Notes: generated by a model not told the origin, from the letters alone. Counted from the stretch's first letter, positions 9,369-21,398 are shown. The stretch: 31,624 bases of DNA from Syncephalis fuscata (GCA_025786725.1 JAHLTZ010000084.1:1-31624), one strand, 5' to 3'. Made by a program: numbers and translations.

Positions 9369-9954
9369 CAACATCGCAGCTACCATTATTAAGAGTTTAC
9401 TTTAATCATGCTTTTACATGCTATTAATTAATAAACTATAGCAGCTTAAACAATACTAGTTATTTATTATCTATATTAAAACAACGTTTGCTTAATTGAA
9501 TTCTTTGCCAATCCAAGAGTAATCGAAATAAAGTATATAATTATAGACATATCAACAGAATACTTTATTAACTAACTATATTAAATTATGTTTGCGTAAT
9601 TCAATATATTCAGTGTTTTCCATCAATTATTAACGCATAGATCACTGTTAATATAAGATTCGTACTCTAGCAGCTAAATTATAAATCGTTAATAATCGGC
9701 ATACAAGTCTATCTTTATTAAATAATAAGTAAAAAAAACAATATTTTTCATCTTTATCAAGCTGTGTGCAATTAATTATCACTTTCTAGCGCACAGCTTT
9801 CGTTCAAAACGATATGTATATAAATAACACATTAACGAAAGTGTGGATATGCTTGCATTGGTTTGTTTAATAGATTTATTACATAATAATTGTCGAAACT
9901 AAAATGTGACATTGGTTTAAGTGGATATCAATAAAATTTAAAACAATAATCATA
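9369..9954. other. AT-rich intergenic stretch
   Basis: Downstream of the Pro/Tyr-rich gene; probably its 3' untranslated region followed by spacer. Nothing else seen. Confidence 0.45.
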
Positions 9955-10170
9955 CTTTTACTGCATGGGCTAGGTGCTTCTTGAAAAGGTAGGCGACATG
10001 GGCTAGTATAATTGTGTTAAAATGGGATACGAGTAACCAAAGCCAGCTACGTAGTTTTAGTGGTCATGAGCTTGAAACACAATTCTGACTGCTCGTATCC
10101 CATTTTAACACAATTATACTAGCCCATGTCGCCTACCTTTTCAAGAAGCACCTAGCCCATGCAGTAAAAG
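9955..10170. repeat. Perfect 79-bp inverted repeat with 58-nt loop
   Basis: Left arm 9955-10033 and right arm 10092-10170 are exact reverse complements over 79 bases, separated by 58 bases (10034-10091). A transcript across it would form a very stable long hairpin. The arms are less AT-rich than the flanks. I see no target-site duplication next to the outer ends and no open frame inside. It may be a fold-back mobile element, a small-RNA precursor or a recent inverted duplication. Confidence 0.95.
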
Positions 10171-10809
10171 CGCTATTGATGCTATATAATAAATATAATG
10201 GGCATGTCGCGTTAAATACCATTTTATCAAGTCACAATTAACCATCCAACACTAAACAAATGATTAAATTTTCTTCAAGCAATAAAAACTTGCTCATCGA
10301 AAAAACGGTCAGATTTTACGCTTTAAATAAGGCTGCCGTTTATGATCGGCTCTTTCTCGTTTTCCTTTGAGCTTTTCCCTCTTCTATTCCTTGCTTAGCC
10401 TATCACTGTTACCGCTGCTGCTTGTTGTCGCGTTGAATACCAGCCACTGCCTAAGTAGTTTTGAGTCTATTGTTATAGCAAGCTATCAACCTGCTAGCCT
10501 GCTTGGTCTCTATATTAATTCCAGTGGTCAAACGGCGTAAAACACGCTTTGATAGCTGACGCACGCGTTCTATTTATCCTTGGGCGCGCTTGGGATTTAC
10601 CGTTATATTCTCTTACTTACGAATCAAAAGTAAAACATAGTAGCCTATGCATTAGCATATTTATGCCCAAGACTAGTAAATAGTGCTTACTGTGTTTACC
10701 AACAAGCTACAGGCTGTTTTGCTTTTATTGCGCAAAAAGTGCGACTTAGTTATTTATTATCTTTTGGCACTAACCGAAAACAACGTGTCATTATTCGTTG
10801 GCACAATAT
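10171..10809. other. Upstream region of the cyclin gene
   Basis: About 640 bases between the inverted repeat and the cyclin start codon. From about 10320 to 10640 it is less AT-rich and CT-rich, which would fit a long 5' leader and promoter. No independent gene recognised. Confidence 0.4.
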
Positions 10810-13124
10810 ATGCCCGTTGAGCGGCATCTATCTTTAGCAACTACGGTTGCAGCTGCCTCAACAGCCATGTCTTCAGTCCAAACGCTGGCATACCGACAAG
10901 CTAACGGATGCAAACGCACCGGAAGCGGAAGTGATGTATGGCACTTTAACGAGGCTTCTGTTACACGGTCGCAACCGTCATTGGAACTTGCTTCCGACCG
11001 TCGCCACAGCATAGCAGACATATCCATGGCTGAATCTACAGAGCTGCCATACTGGCATCATCATAATGAGTCAAATGACAGTATGGTAACGGCCAACGGT
11101 ACTCATCGCGTTTATGACGAATGCCATCGCCAAATGAGTTACACGAATGATGCCGCTATTCTCGCTGATTCAGGCCACAATGATATCAGCGATAAACAAT
11201 CCGATAGCAAAATAACAGAACGCTTTCCAGCGCATCAAAGTGAAACATTGGTAAATGCTGACGATCAGCATATGAATTTGCATTCTACAAGCCAAATACA
11301 TTATGATAACAAAACTAATAGTACTAGACACGCAGCGACAGTGCCAATAGCAGCTAGTATGGCACGCACTCAGGCGTCTACTAACTGCCGTAGACCATTA
11401 TCTGAACTACTAACGCGTGCTCCATCATTTTATGATAGTCCTGCAGAGTCGCAAGAGGTTGATGACTATGCAACTCTAGGAAGATGGGCTCAACCTGAAA
11501 AAAGAAGAAAGATTGATGCAGAACTAGAAACAGAAATACCGCCTTGTATATCTTCAAATAACACTGCAACCTCTCATTTCTCACATCGACGAATTACAAC
11601 TATGGCATCTATTGAAATGGTAGATGCACCTCCTTTTGAACGTCAGAAGAGCCTATCAGAACATACATCTGGTTTTCTTGAATGGTCAGCCAACTATAAT
11701 GCTGCATTACAGAACTCAAAACAAATGGCATCAACACTGTTACAGCCAATTACTTCTAATGAAGATTATACATCTATAGAATCAAATATCTTTGGTTGTA
11801 GTTCTCCTGATAACATTAGAAATAACAGAGATACTATAGATGATAATCCATTTGAAACTAATCACCATAGCGAAAATACTGATGTTGACGATGACGACGA
11901 TGACGACGATGATCACGAGGATAATGAAAATCGTCCACCACCGGTTCTTCAGCTACCACGTCCTGATGAACTTGATTGGACTCTACGATTAAAAAACACT
12001 GATCTAAATGGCAGCAATGCCAATCGTACCGATGATAACGATAATGACGATGATGATGATGATGATGATGACACATCTGCATCACTTGAATATGTTATTA
12101 ATGATCAAACGCGTGCACAGCCCGATCCTAATTACGCTGCTAATATGTCATTACCATTTGATTTTGAAAAATTTCGTCGTCGTGTCGTTATTTGGGCTAT
12201 TCAGGCAAGTCATTTAATATTATTTAGTTAGTAGTACTTTGTATTTTATTACTAACTTTACTACAAATGACGATGCTTATTGATATAGACATCCGGTGTT
12301 CTTGGCTATCATGCGGAAACGGCTTATTTGGCCATCAACTTTGTCGATCGCTATTTGTCGCGAGTTCGAGTTATTGACCGACATAACTACGCACAAAATG
12401 AATCGGTGGCATTTAAGGATTTCCAACGACTAACGGTCACTGCTCTTTTAATGTCGGCCAAGCTTACAGAAGAAAACCGGAATCCATGTGCTGCTGACTT
12501 TGCCTGTTTTTGCGACGGCGAAACTACCCGAGGAGAGATCAAGGTATTTTACAAACCAATTAGCTGTCAATTATTAATGAATATGAAACAATAGCGCATG
12601 GAGATTGAATTTAGTAAAGTGCTTAATTATCAGTACCGGCCCGTCACGCCACATCGCGTCATCGGAGAAATTAGCGCGATGATTCCGGCTCTTTCCAGTA
12701 CACTAGGCGATGAGCTTATTCGTACAGCGTATCAGTATATTGCCACGGCTAGCATTGGTAAGCAATGATGTTAGCAAGTAGAACGTATGTATAAGCGATC
12801 TGTTCTAACGACAACTGTACGACAGACTATCGTGCACTTTGTTTTAAGCCGGCAATTTTAGCAGTGGCCGCACTGGATCGTGCTTTGGCGGATTTCTACA
12901 AAGTAAACCCAAGCATATTACAGCATCAATCGCTTTCATCGTTTTTGCCGCGTACAATATTAGCGCAATTAGTTAAAGCGGATATGGTAAGTAGTCGCTA
13001 TTGCTGTTATTGTTATTGTTATCATTTACTGATACTGGTTGTTTAAAAGGCTGAAATCGAAGCGTGTGCAGTCTATCTTAATGAGCTGCTTTCCTGTCAA
13101 TGGTTTTCTGGATTAGCGATGTAA
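10810..13124 (+). CDS. Cyclin with long acidic disordered N-terminus
   Basis: Cell-cycle cyclin, predicted activator of a cyclin-dependent kinase. Five exons: 10810-12204, 12289-12543, 12595-12757, 12826-12986 and 13050-13124, giving 682 residues with all phases matching. Residues 1 to about 450 are low-complexity and probably disordered, with two acidic poly-Asp tracts near residues 358-370 and 408-421. The cyclin box begins near FEKFRRRVVIWAIQ and contains ETAYLAINFVDRYLSR, LTVTALLMSAKLTEEN and EIKRMEIEFSKVLNYQYRPV, with the usual Arg and the Lys/Glu pair that contact the kinase. A second, weaker cyclin fold follows. The pattern is closest to A/B-type mitotic cyclins, but I cannot name the orthologue. 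The start is the first ATG in frame (10810). Intron 1 (12205-12288) has a GC donor (CAG-GCAAGT) instead of GT. The long N-terminus may carry degradation and regulatory signals, but no clear RxxL destruction box stood out. Confidence 0.85.
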
Positions 13125-13330
13125 TATGTAGCGTATTTTTATAAAACATGATGTTTAAAATCCTTGTTGGCCAAGCTTCTGTGTATGATTTGTGATATAA
13201 ATATTTTTACTGTGTACAAATTGGCGATAAAGCATATTCCAATTGGAGATTATACAAAAAATACAATAAAATATGTTATAGTGATAGTAATTAGTTTATT
13301 ATTGCCGTGTATTAAAAAAGTTTTTCTTTA
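13125..13330. other. Spacer between cyclin gene and inverted duplication
   Basis: Short AT-rich spacer, probably the 3' untranslated region of the cyclin gene. Confidence 0.4.
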
Positions 13331-13622
13331 ATTTATTGACTTGGATTAAAAGCAGAAGGTGAATAAAACAATAACGCTTCTTTAGCCGTGATATATACTA
13401 GAATGACCACGAGAGTGACAGCAGAGAGAGAAAGCAAAGTATATGGCTGTTCTAGTTATATAAATAATACCATAACAGCGGTGATAGTGGCAATTTAATG
13501 ATTACATCCAATAATGTTCGCTTTATTAAACTAGCTTTTTGTTTTATTGAAGACGGGACCGAGTGGTAAAAGCTATTAATGATCAAATCATTTAATCTCA
13601 TTGTCACTTGGTAGTCAAATGG

Positions 13623-13641
13623 CTTTATTTAATAACATTTG
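13623..13641. repeat. 19-bp target-site duplication, left
   Basis: CTTTATTTAATAACATTTG, identical to 13945-13963. The empty site with a single copy is in the right arm of the inverted duplication. Confidence 0.93.
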
Positions 13642-13944
13642 AATTTGAATTTATTAGCTTAAGTGAGACAACGGTCCGTAGGACCTAACCGCGCATTTGC
13701 AGCATTTGTCTGCCACCCCTAGGAGAATAGACGGTTCATTTCGAACCTATCCGCGCGCAACGCAGAACCTGCCATCTACAACTGAAACCGTTGGTGGCTC
13801 TCCTCACGTGTTGGAATATCGACCATTTCTTCTACGGAAGGATCCCATCACGCATTTCCTGAAAACAAGATTCGAACTAGGCGAACCAACATTTTCCTAC
13901 TTTAGGGAAGACGCGTTGACCGTTTAGGCCACCACGCCTCCCCC
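13642..13944 (-). mobile_element. tRNA-derived SINE insertion
   Basis: A 303-bp insertion that is clearly more GC-rich than its surroundings. It is flanked on both sides by the same 19-bp sequence (13623-13641 and 13945-13963). Read on the minus strand it starts GGGGGAGGCGTGGTGGCC. It carries an A-box TGGCCTAAACGG (13931-13920), matching TRGYNNARNNGG, and a B-box core GTTCGAATC (about 13877-13869), as in RNA polymerase III internal promoters of tRNA genes. The tRNA-like head does not fold into a clean cloverleaf: the anticodon stem is only 4 bp. So it is more likely a tRNA-derived SINE than a working tRNA gene. The other arm of the duplication lacks the insertion and has one copy of the 19-mer, which proves insertion. 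The long duplication implies LINE-type target-primed reverse transcription in trans. Confidence 0.85.
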
Positions 13945-13963
13945 CTTTATTTAATAACATTTG
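13945..13963. repeat. 19-bp target-site duplication, right
   Basis: Second copy of the 19-mer at 13623-13641, directly abutting the 5' end (minus-strand sense) of the SINE. Confidence 0.93.
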
Positions 13964-14580
13964 TTCTATTGAACATGATGATGGGTGGTGAGTGATATCA
14001 GTGATCAAATACTCGTTACTATCTAGTATGCATATATCCTCCATCTATCTATAACACTAACGCTGTATATTTATATAAATTGCAATTTATAGCCAATCGA
14101 TATATATTTAAACTGACTGCAGTTCGGAATAACATGTAACTATTAGACGATAAAATAATATACCCTATAGCGTATATACAACATCAAACATATATGCATG
14201 AGCGAATGAACGAGATTAGTTGAACGTTATAATAATAAAGCTAAAGCACAAATAAAAATAGTTTTGGATAGAACATGGCTAATTGAGTATAGAATGATAT
14301 AGAATAGTATGAATATGCAATGGGAAGAGTATAAATATTGATATTGGATTTATAATGCATATATTATAATGCGTGGAATGAGTGAAGTGTATTGCCGCAT
14401 ATAACAAATATAATGTGTCTAGTGTATTGTAGAATGATATGTAGCAATGTGGAATAGAATGGGAATAATGCAAGTAAATGGAGGATATATGCATATTGGA
14501 TAGTGAATCTACAATAATGAGTATTTGATGATTGATTTCACTCACCGCCCATCATCATGTTTAATAAAGTATTATTAAAT
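13952..14580. mobile_element. MITE-like element with terminal inverted repeats, copy 1
   Basis: The ends are long imperfect inverted repeats of about 90 bases. The left end reads TGATGATGGGTGGTGAGTGA, continues to CAAATACTCGTTA and ends ATGCATATATCCTCCAT. The right end repeats the same words on the other strand. The interior is AT-rich and non-coding. The length and lack of a transposase suggest a non-autonomous DNA element. Outer boundaries are approximate and no target-site duplication could be fixed. Confidence 0.65.
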
Positions 14581-14824
14581 CATTTACTATTAATGCAATA
14601 GCCTCAACAACAATAAAACAATCAGCTAAATAAATAAACCATTAGCATTATATTTAGTTCTTATATCTAAGTATTTATAAATACAAGTGTAATTTTTTTA
14701 TAATAGACGATATGCTGCCTTTTTACAGCATTACACAATTTAAATCAATAAAAAGCTGTGTGTTGGTTTAAGGTTTTATTGATTGAATGTTCAAAATACA
14801 CGGTATGCAAATAAAGTTGTTTAT

Positions 14825-16989
14825 TTATAACATAAATGCCCTGTAAGATCCATCGTCATTTGTTCGCCCAATAGCAGTGGTTGATACATAATATTCTGAA
14901 GTAGCCGGAATCCAAGCTTCAAATGGTTTTGGTAATCGCGGTACTTCAATGGGACCTAGAAACTCATTTTCAGCGCCGTTTTTAGTTGGTTGATGTCTAA
15001 GACAAATCGGTGGCATGTAAATACGGCCAGTTTGCATATCAACAAACATCAAATCTCCGCTGGCCTCTATATGTAGTTTACATAGAGATCCAAGAAAAGG
15101 AGTGAGGCTAGATTCGTGCATATAAGCGATCGAACGTAGTAAATTTCCATTTTGAGCATTTAGTACATCAATTGCTTTATAGCTTTGAGCGACGATTAGC
15201 CTTTTACTGTATAGATTTGTAATAGCACTTTCAAGTATAGGCCGACTCCATAATACATGACCTTCCTCGGAGCTATTAATTGGTAAAAGCTGGCCATAAT
15301 CTCTGGCATCAAATAGTGCTTGTGATGAAGTATTTGATACATCATTTCCAATTACAAAAAACAGAAGCAAAGCATCATGTGGTTCATGCTTACTATTGTA
15401 TGTTTTAACATATGGCTCAGTTATAGTAATTAAGCACATTCTTTCTGTGTACGTCTTGGCCTGAATTGTACCGTTTGGCCAATATGGAATGGCGACTTGG
15501 TTCGATAATATTTTCTCACTTTGAGGCTGGCCTTTTTGGGCGTTAAATAGCTCCCATTGAATGTATAATGACGGGCTATCACTGTTAGCAGTATGTGCAT
15601 CTTGAGTGGCCATGGAAGCAGAAGTAGAGCCAGGTTCTTTGACGTCATGTATTATTGTGCATGTTAGAAACTGGCATTGGTCGTAAGAAGCAAACTGAAT
15701 ACAGCCAGATGTACTGTGATTGTCCAATTTTGACCCTTCTATCCATTGATTGCCATCTAAATCAAATATATCAAATCGTTGGTATGGATATTGTGGATAT
15801 TTAGTATAAAAAAGTATCCATTCATTATAGATGTCAGAAAATGCATAGTTATCTTCTCTCTCGTTTTGGTGTTCAAGATAAATAACGTTAGGTGATGAGT
15901 TACCAGCAGTACGCCACACTAAAACGGCTCTCCTCTCGCTACTTTTTTGTTTATTTGAAAATGCAATCGTCGAGTATACAGTAAATTGTTAATCCAAATT
16001 AATAAAAAGTTTTACATTTGGTTTTATAACTTACAGGCTGTCTAACTCCTTTACATCGACTATTTTCAATGGCATTAATAAATATTTGATATAATTATTA
16101 GTATTAATAATTACTAGTTACCTATTGGATCCCCAGGTGCTATAATCTTCACTTCATTGTATGTATGTATCCAAACTTCAGCCACAACAAACCGACGCAT
16201 TGCATAGCCATCAAGAAAGCTATATCGGACACAGTTATTTGCCGACAGTAAAGGAATGTTTAGCTTTTTCCATGGCAGTTTTTTATTTTTGTGTTTATTT
16301 TTATTGCTAAAGACATCGTGCTGAATTACCCAAAGACTATCGCTATCATGGTCCAATGCCAATGCACCCCAAGAATTTATGTCGTGTAAATACAGGTCAG
16401 GATCTTCATCAACTACGAATTTGCACTTCTGCTCTTTGAGTCGACCTGTCATAAAATTGTAATTGCTTTGTCGCCGCCGTTGGTAAGCATAAAACCATCG
16501 AGTGGTATCGAAGTTATAAGTGACCGGTAAATGGCTAGCAGATAATATATATTCATTATCATTATTATCATTATTATAATCACTAGAGTCACTAGAGTCA
16601 CTAGAATTATTATAATTACTGTAATCACCGCAATCACTATAATTATTATAATCACTGTAATCATCATCACTATCAACAGTGTTGCTAATGGGTGATAATA
16701 AACGTTTTCGTTTTTTCCTATTTAAATTGGGCGTAGACTCTTTTGATTTTATCGTAAAATTAATTCGCCAGTTATACCATGTAAGCCATTCTTGTTCACG
16801 CCGATCGCCCAGACAAAACCTTCGTCTATATTGTTGTTCCCAATGACTAGGCGGATTTGTTATTGTCTGGTGAATAAGCTGACAGCTGTTGGTAAAAAGT
16901 ACTAGCTCCTTGGCTTCCATAAAGCGAGATAAATACAATAAAACGTCACGGTTTTGCCATAAACGTTTATTATGAGTACCTAAAGACAT
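14825..16989 (-). CDS. F-box-like protein with probable C-terminal propeller
   Basis: Three exons: 16989-16122, 16059-16035 (25 nt) and 15941-14825, with phase-consistent GT-AG introns, giving 669 residues. Residues about 10-50 (DVLLYLSRFMEAKELVLFTN, then a segment ending HWEQQYRRRF) look like an F-box, the Skp1-binding motif of SCF ubiquitin ligases. Residues about 105-147 are a low-complexity Ser/Asp/Tyr/Asn stretch from imperfect trinucleotide repeats. The C-terminal 400 residues have repeating strand-rich segments such as KRLIVAQSYKAIDVLNAQNG and SGDLMFVDMQTGRIYMPPI, reminiscent of a beta-propeller, which would bind substrate. Without a profile search the propeller is inference, and the F-box is fairly likely. 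It would act as a substrate adaptor in the cytosol or nucleus. It lies between the arms of the inverted duplication. Confidence 0.75.
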
Positions 16990-17570
16990 GACTGACTAGT
17001 AATAATTGTGCAAAAAGTGATATATGATTGACAAGGCAAACAATAGTGAAAAGAAAAAGAAAAAACATGCGCAAATATAAGCAGTTTTGCTCTATTTACA
17101 GCACAGCGGTAACACAAATACATATACCTTTTTGTCTTTTTATTCAAATGCTAAGGCTCCACGACAGCTAACACCAATGTACATAATCCATCATACTTTG
17201 TGAGTGGATCATTTATTTACCAAGTGATATAAAAGCTTATTTTCTGGCTTAATATCTGCTATTACCATGAGTAATTATAAATTATTGGTTTTCCACATTA
17301 AAGAATAGCGATTTACGCATTTTTATCTTGTTATAAGCATTGTATTTTACTTACGCAAACAATAGCTATATAATCAACTGATTTTGATTATTAATAACGT
17401 ATACAATTATATTCAACTTGCACTTTTACACACTTTTAGATGTTCACAATTGCTATAGTATTTTTATAGTATCATTATAACTCATTGCTCTGATATTTAC
17501 CAATTTATTAACAATCTAATATGATTTGGAATTAAAGAGCTGCATTTGATGTCATTCGTGTAATTGAGCT
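16990..17570. other. Upstream region of the F-box gene
   Basis: AT-rich promoter or leader region followed by spacer. No gene recognised. Confidence 0.4.
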
Positions 17571-18306
17571 AAACATTTGTTTATTTGGCATGAAGCCAAG
17601 TGGTAAACGACATCAATCATTAAAACACTCATTATAGATTGCTATCTTGTATGCATATATCCTCTATCCACCTATATATTCTGTCATACATCAGCATTTC
17701 TATGTGGCATAGAATCATATACTAAACACATTCTATTATTTATACGTTTCTATGTGCTTCACTTATTGTACTCATTGCGCTATATGCATTATAGCATCGA
17801 CATCATTTTATATGCTTTACCATTGCATATTCATTCTATACTCATTTAGCTATGCTCTATCCAAGAGCGTTTTACTTTTGTCTCGGCTTTATTATTAATA
17901 AATAGCAACTAATTTCACTTTTTTGCTCATTGATCTATATTGATAGAACAAACAATACAAGTATCTGTAAAGCTATTACTTTATTAAAAGTGCTTATCAA
18001 ATTACATATTAATAGCCAATTAGTGCTGAGTTGTTTAGTGTCAATTGATTATAACTTCGATGGTATCTAAGCCAAATAATGGTGCATTTATAAGAAAAAC
18101 AGGTTTTAAAATTGGTATGAAAGTGAAATAAACTAGGAATAAAGTCAGCATAGACAGTAATAATGCAATACTGCGCAAATCTAATAATATAGTGGTATTT
18201 GCAAAAGAGAATATATGCACACTGGATAATAAATCTACAATAACAAATATTCTGGTGGCTGATGTCGTTCATTACCCAGTTCCATGGTCAATAGAGCAAA
18301 CATCTA
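17571..18306. mobile_element. MITE-like element, diverged copy 3
   Basis: The left end (CATCAATCATT, then CTTGTATGCATATATCCTC) and the right end on the opposite strand (GCATATATTCTC, GTAGATT, TGTCGTTCATTACC) match the terminal repeats of the elements at 13952 and 21420. The middle shares words such as CATTGCATATTCATTCTATA and CTATGCTCTATCCAA. It is clearly older than the other two copies. The 87-codon frame inside (18009-18272, minus) has no recognisable content and is not called. Confidence 0.6.
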
Positions 18307-18794
18307 GTTTAATTATGCAAATATTATAGAATATAATTGTTTAACCACCAAATGATTATGCAATTGTTAATCAACTGTTTAATAGATAACATAAATTAAT
18401 TGGTCATTACTATGTTGCAAACACCAATACTTCATTATACTATAACTAACAAAAGCATTGACTCTGTTGCTAATGCTTTTGTACTTTGTCACTATGCTTA
18501 ATTAGTTATAAAACCATTTTACCATTCTATAATAAACGGTATACGATACATTCCAGACTAATATTTATCTCATGATATTAGACTTTATTTAAACTAATGA
18601 CTTGCACCAGTGATTAATTGGTATAATGCGTATCATTAAAATGCGAATTAATATTAACCAGCAATATTTTTGTCGCCGACATTAACAGTAGATGATATGT
18701 AATACTAAACAAACTAAACAAATTTTCATTCTTCTGATTTCTTTAACTGTGCCAATCACCATTCTTAGGATCGTTATTTGATACCTACTGTAAA
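18307..18794. other. AT-rich spacer
   Basis: Region between the third MITE-like element and the end of the DUF4436 gene. Nothing recognised apart from the probable 3' untranslated region of that gene. Confidence 0.4.
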
Positions 18795-20109
18795 TCACAC
18801 TACCGACAATGTATTGGAGTGTTTACCATTTCCCGATGGTGTAGCTGGCGTGATTTGTATTGTTGACACTGGCTCTGACACTGCAGCCTGCTTTGGAGCC
18901 GGGTCTTTTGCGGGAGGTGACCATCGAAGCGTATATGTAATAATAATGCTAACCGAGAATATTGTTACCAGCATAATATTCCTATAATAGGTTACATATT
19001 TAAATTAATATAAATGCAATTGTGCATTACCATTCAGTCAACCTACCAGACAAATCCAAACATATCACTGGCCACACCGACCGGCGGTACGGCTGGTTGA
19101 GAATTACGCAAACCAGGAAGCGCAAATAGAATGGCTATACCTACTGACATGTGTGGCGGAGCAACCTCACGGCCACGTACGACAAGCTGCATCCATAGAA
19201 TACCAAGGCCCAAGGTAAGGAACCACATTAGCACGCAAATGAACACAGAAAATACCACTGTTGTTGTGGTGCGACGGGTCCGAATGAAGAAAGACGCCTC
19301 AGTAACCGAGTCGTAAATTACAAATGCTCGGAAGCTAATTGATTGTACAGCACCGTCAAAATGAGCCTTGAAGGGCACAGGGAAATACGCTTTTGCGGTA
19401 TCGTTGCCTTGTTCCCGATATACTTTCATGAAGATAAATGCCGGGTACTTGTCAAGTGGATATGCTGCTTGATTTCCGTTTTGGAATGGTATTTGTAGAT
19501 CGCGGTTCTCCCTAAATAGATATAATGAGTCAACGGTTATTTATAATCATTATGGTATGGTTTGCCATTAACTTACATTATTTGATTTGCCGAAAACTTT
19601 ATTGTTGTCGTACCAAGGGTCACAGTTACAGGTGTGGCCAAAGCAGATGGCGCTGTAAGACCCTCTGCATCTACAATACCGTTTTTCAAAGACTTTGTTA
19701 CAGCACCACGGATCTCTTCTTGCGTTATTGTGGCATTGTTAAGAGCGAAGGTTCCCACAGGTAGAAATGATGCGCGCACTTTTAGAACGCCATTGGCAAA
19801 ATCGGCTCCAGTTGCCCGAAGTAGAATATCGATGAAATTCTCAGCCTCTGAAATTGACGTATCGTTATTATTTACCAAATCACTAATTGGCATATTAAGT
19901 TGGTCCGCACGCTGCTCCAGCTTTTTCATATCCGCAAAAAGCGGAGCTCGGTCGACGGAAACACGTCGGCGCACGCTTTCTTCATTATAAGCTTCGTAGA
20001 TGGGTACTACAATGATAACGTAGAGAACGCATACCAACAGCATCCAGAGTGCACGACGTATATAATCATGTCGTCGTAGAAAACGTGCTGTCCGTTTCAC
20101 CAGCGACAT
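18795..20109 (-). CDS. DUF4436-family membrane protein
   Basis: Three exons: 20109-19577, 19511-19047 and 18981-18795, with two 65-nt phase 2 introns, giving 394 residues. The N-terminus is basic (VKRTARFLRRHDYIRRA), followed by a membrane segment (LWMLLVCVLYVIIVVPIY). A lumenal or extracellular domain with the family's typical AAYPLDKYPAFIF motif follows. Then come hydrophobic segments VVFSVFICVLMWFLTLGLGI, SVGIAILFALPGLR and, in exon 3, NIMLVTIFSVSIIITY, and a Pro/Ser/Thr-rich tail. The order matches what I know of fungal DUF4436 proteins, whose function is unknown. The third exon was placed because family members continue after FGFVW, and a good donor (GTAGGT) and acceptor (TATAG) restore that continuation. 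The start is the first in-frame ATG (20109). Confidence 0.82.
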
Positions 20110-21398
20110 GGCTATATTCAATGGTAATTGTGTGTTGTGAGATTAATTCAAAATCAAGGTGTGAGTAGTTGAGCAAACAGTTGCCACCTTCTTGGCTATC
20201 GTTGTTAAGGACAGCTTGCAGACGAATAACAAATGTTGTATCGATTGACAACAGAAACAATTAATATCAATGCTAAGATGCTTAATATTAATGGTGCGAA
20301 CGAGAAAGGAATATGTGTGTATGAAGTATGGTTGTTCTGCAACGCGGTTTTATATCAGATGCAATAGTGACAAGCGAGGATCCCGTGCTGCCTTACAAAG
20401 TCTCAATAACGATAATTATTCGGAAACAACGCACAAGAATGATACACAATGATAACAACTTGGGCACCATTGTGGGTCACAAGGCACAAAGGCGACACCA
20501 CATGCATAACTAGTACTCACTAATAATTACACAACATGTGGTTGAGACTAATATGGCAAGCATCATTATTTAGTTTGTAGACTTTAATGCCAACATACTA
20601 AGCTAAGAATTAGTATTATTAATATAACATCATCACCAACGAATGTTTATATCAAATTATTCTTGCTTAATGGCCATTTGACCTTGTTTCAAATGTTGTT
20701 ACACTCTCGCATGCTTTGTTCTGGGTAACTCCCCTTTAGCCAACCCAAAAAAACGTTTTATTGCTGGCAAATGGTTGAATCAATCATAACAGAAACAGAT
20801 ATGTTACAATTTGCATTGAGGAGTAGTATTTAATCTCTAAATTCAGTCAATTTCCCTGTTATGTTTTACCTTGAATATAACAATGCCAAAATATATTTTG
20901 GCAGTTATCACACTATAAGATACACTCCATGCTGTGATTTTATATTTGCACATGACATGTACATGATTTGTTCAAACGGGCCTAATGGCGTTCAGCAATC
21001 TCAGTTTACACTAACAGCCCCAATTTCTCAAAAACCAACCAGCATAATAAATTTAGCTAATCCATTAGACTATTAGGCAGCCTTTTGGTAGTATTAGCAT
21101 TATGTGGATTTGGTCACACCATAAGCCATTAAAGTTCCATATGTGATTACGGATGATGCTGACTAAAAGAAAAAGGCGACATTTCAAACAATCCTTAGCC
21201 CAACGCCGCCTTGTCACTAACTTGAAACTTGTTGCTTGGCTCTAATTGTAATTCTAGCAAAAGCACCATTATTATAGAACAACCTGGATGCATTTCTAGT
21301 TGTATTGATTAATTTATTCATAGTTTTTCTATATATAATTTATTGTAATCTGACTTGTATTACCATAATACGATTAATCTACCTTGTTTATTAATAAT
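20110..21398. other. Intergenic region, no supportable gene
   Basis: About 1.3 kb. The first few hundred bases are probably the promoter of the DUF4436 gene. A 71-codon frame at 20861-21076 (plus) has no recognisable motif and is not called. No RNA gene boxes were seen. Confidence 0.4.

Larger units (their letters stand above)
13331..14601 (+). repeat. Left arm of a 949-bp inverted duplication (enlarged by a SINE)
   Basis: This segment matches the reverse complement of 21399-22347. Apart from a 322-base insertion (13642-13963), its length is also 949, and the two copies differ at scattered single bases and small indels. Similarity stops abruptly at ATTTATTGACTT on the left and at GCAATAG on the right. 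The arm contains the MITE-like element at 13952-14580. Short frames inside (for example 14279-14545) exist in both arms only because the DNA is duplicated. Confidence 0.9.

Noticed and set aside
8434-9405. 323-codon plus-strand frame overlapping the Pro/Tyr-rich gene
   Set aside because: Another repeat-driven shadow frame, with no signal peptide or recognisable domain.
11858-12217. Frames in other phases across the poly-Asp tracts of the cyclin gene
   Set aside because: Low-complexity GAT repeats open several frames. Only the cyclin frame joins to conserved downstream exons.
13642-13944. Possible functional tRNA gene on the minus strand
   Set aside because: A- and B-boxes are present, but the D-stem and anticodon stem pair poorly and the block continues for about 300 bp between target-site duplications, so a SINE explains it better.
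14279-14545. 88-codon frame also present at 21455-21721
   Set aside because: Both lie inside the MITE-like element. The similarity is explained by DNA duplication, and the composition is that of translated AT-rich DNA.
20861-21076. 71-codon plus-strand frame
   Set aside because: Short, no known motif, no promoter or splice context. Within chance expectation.
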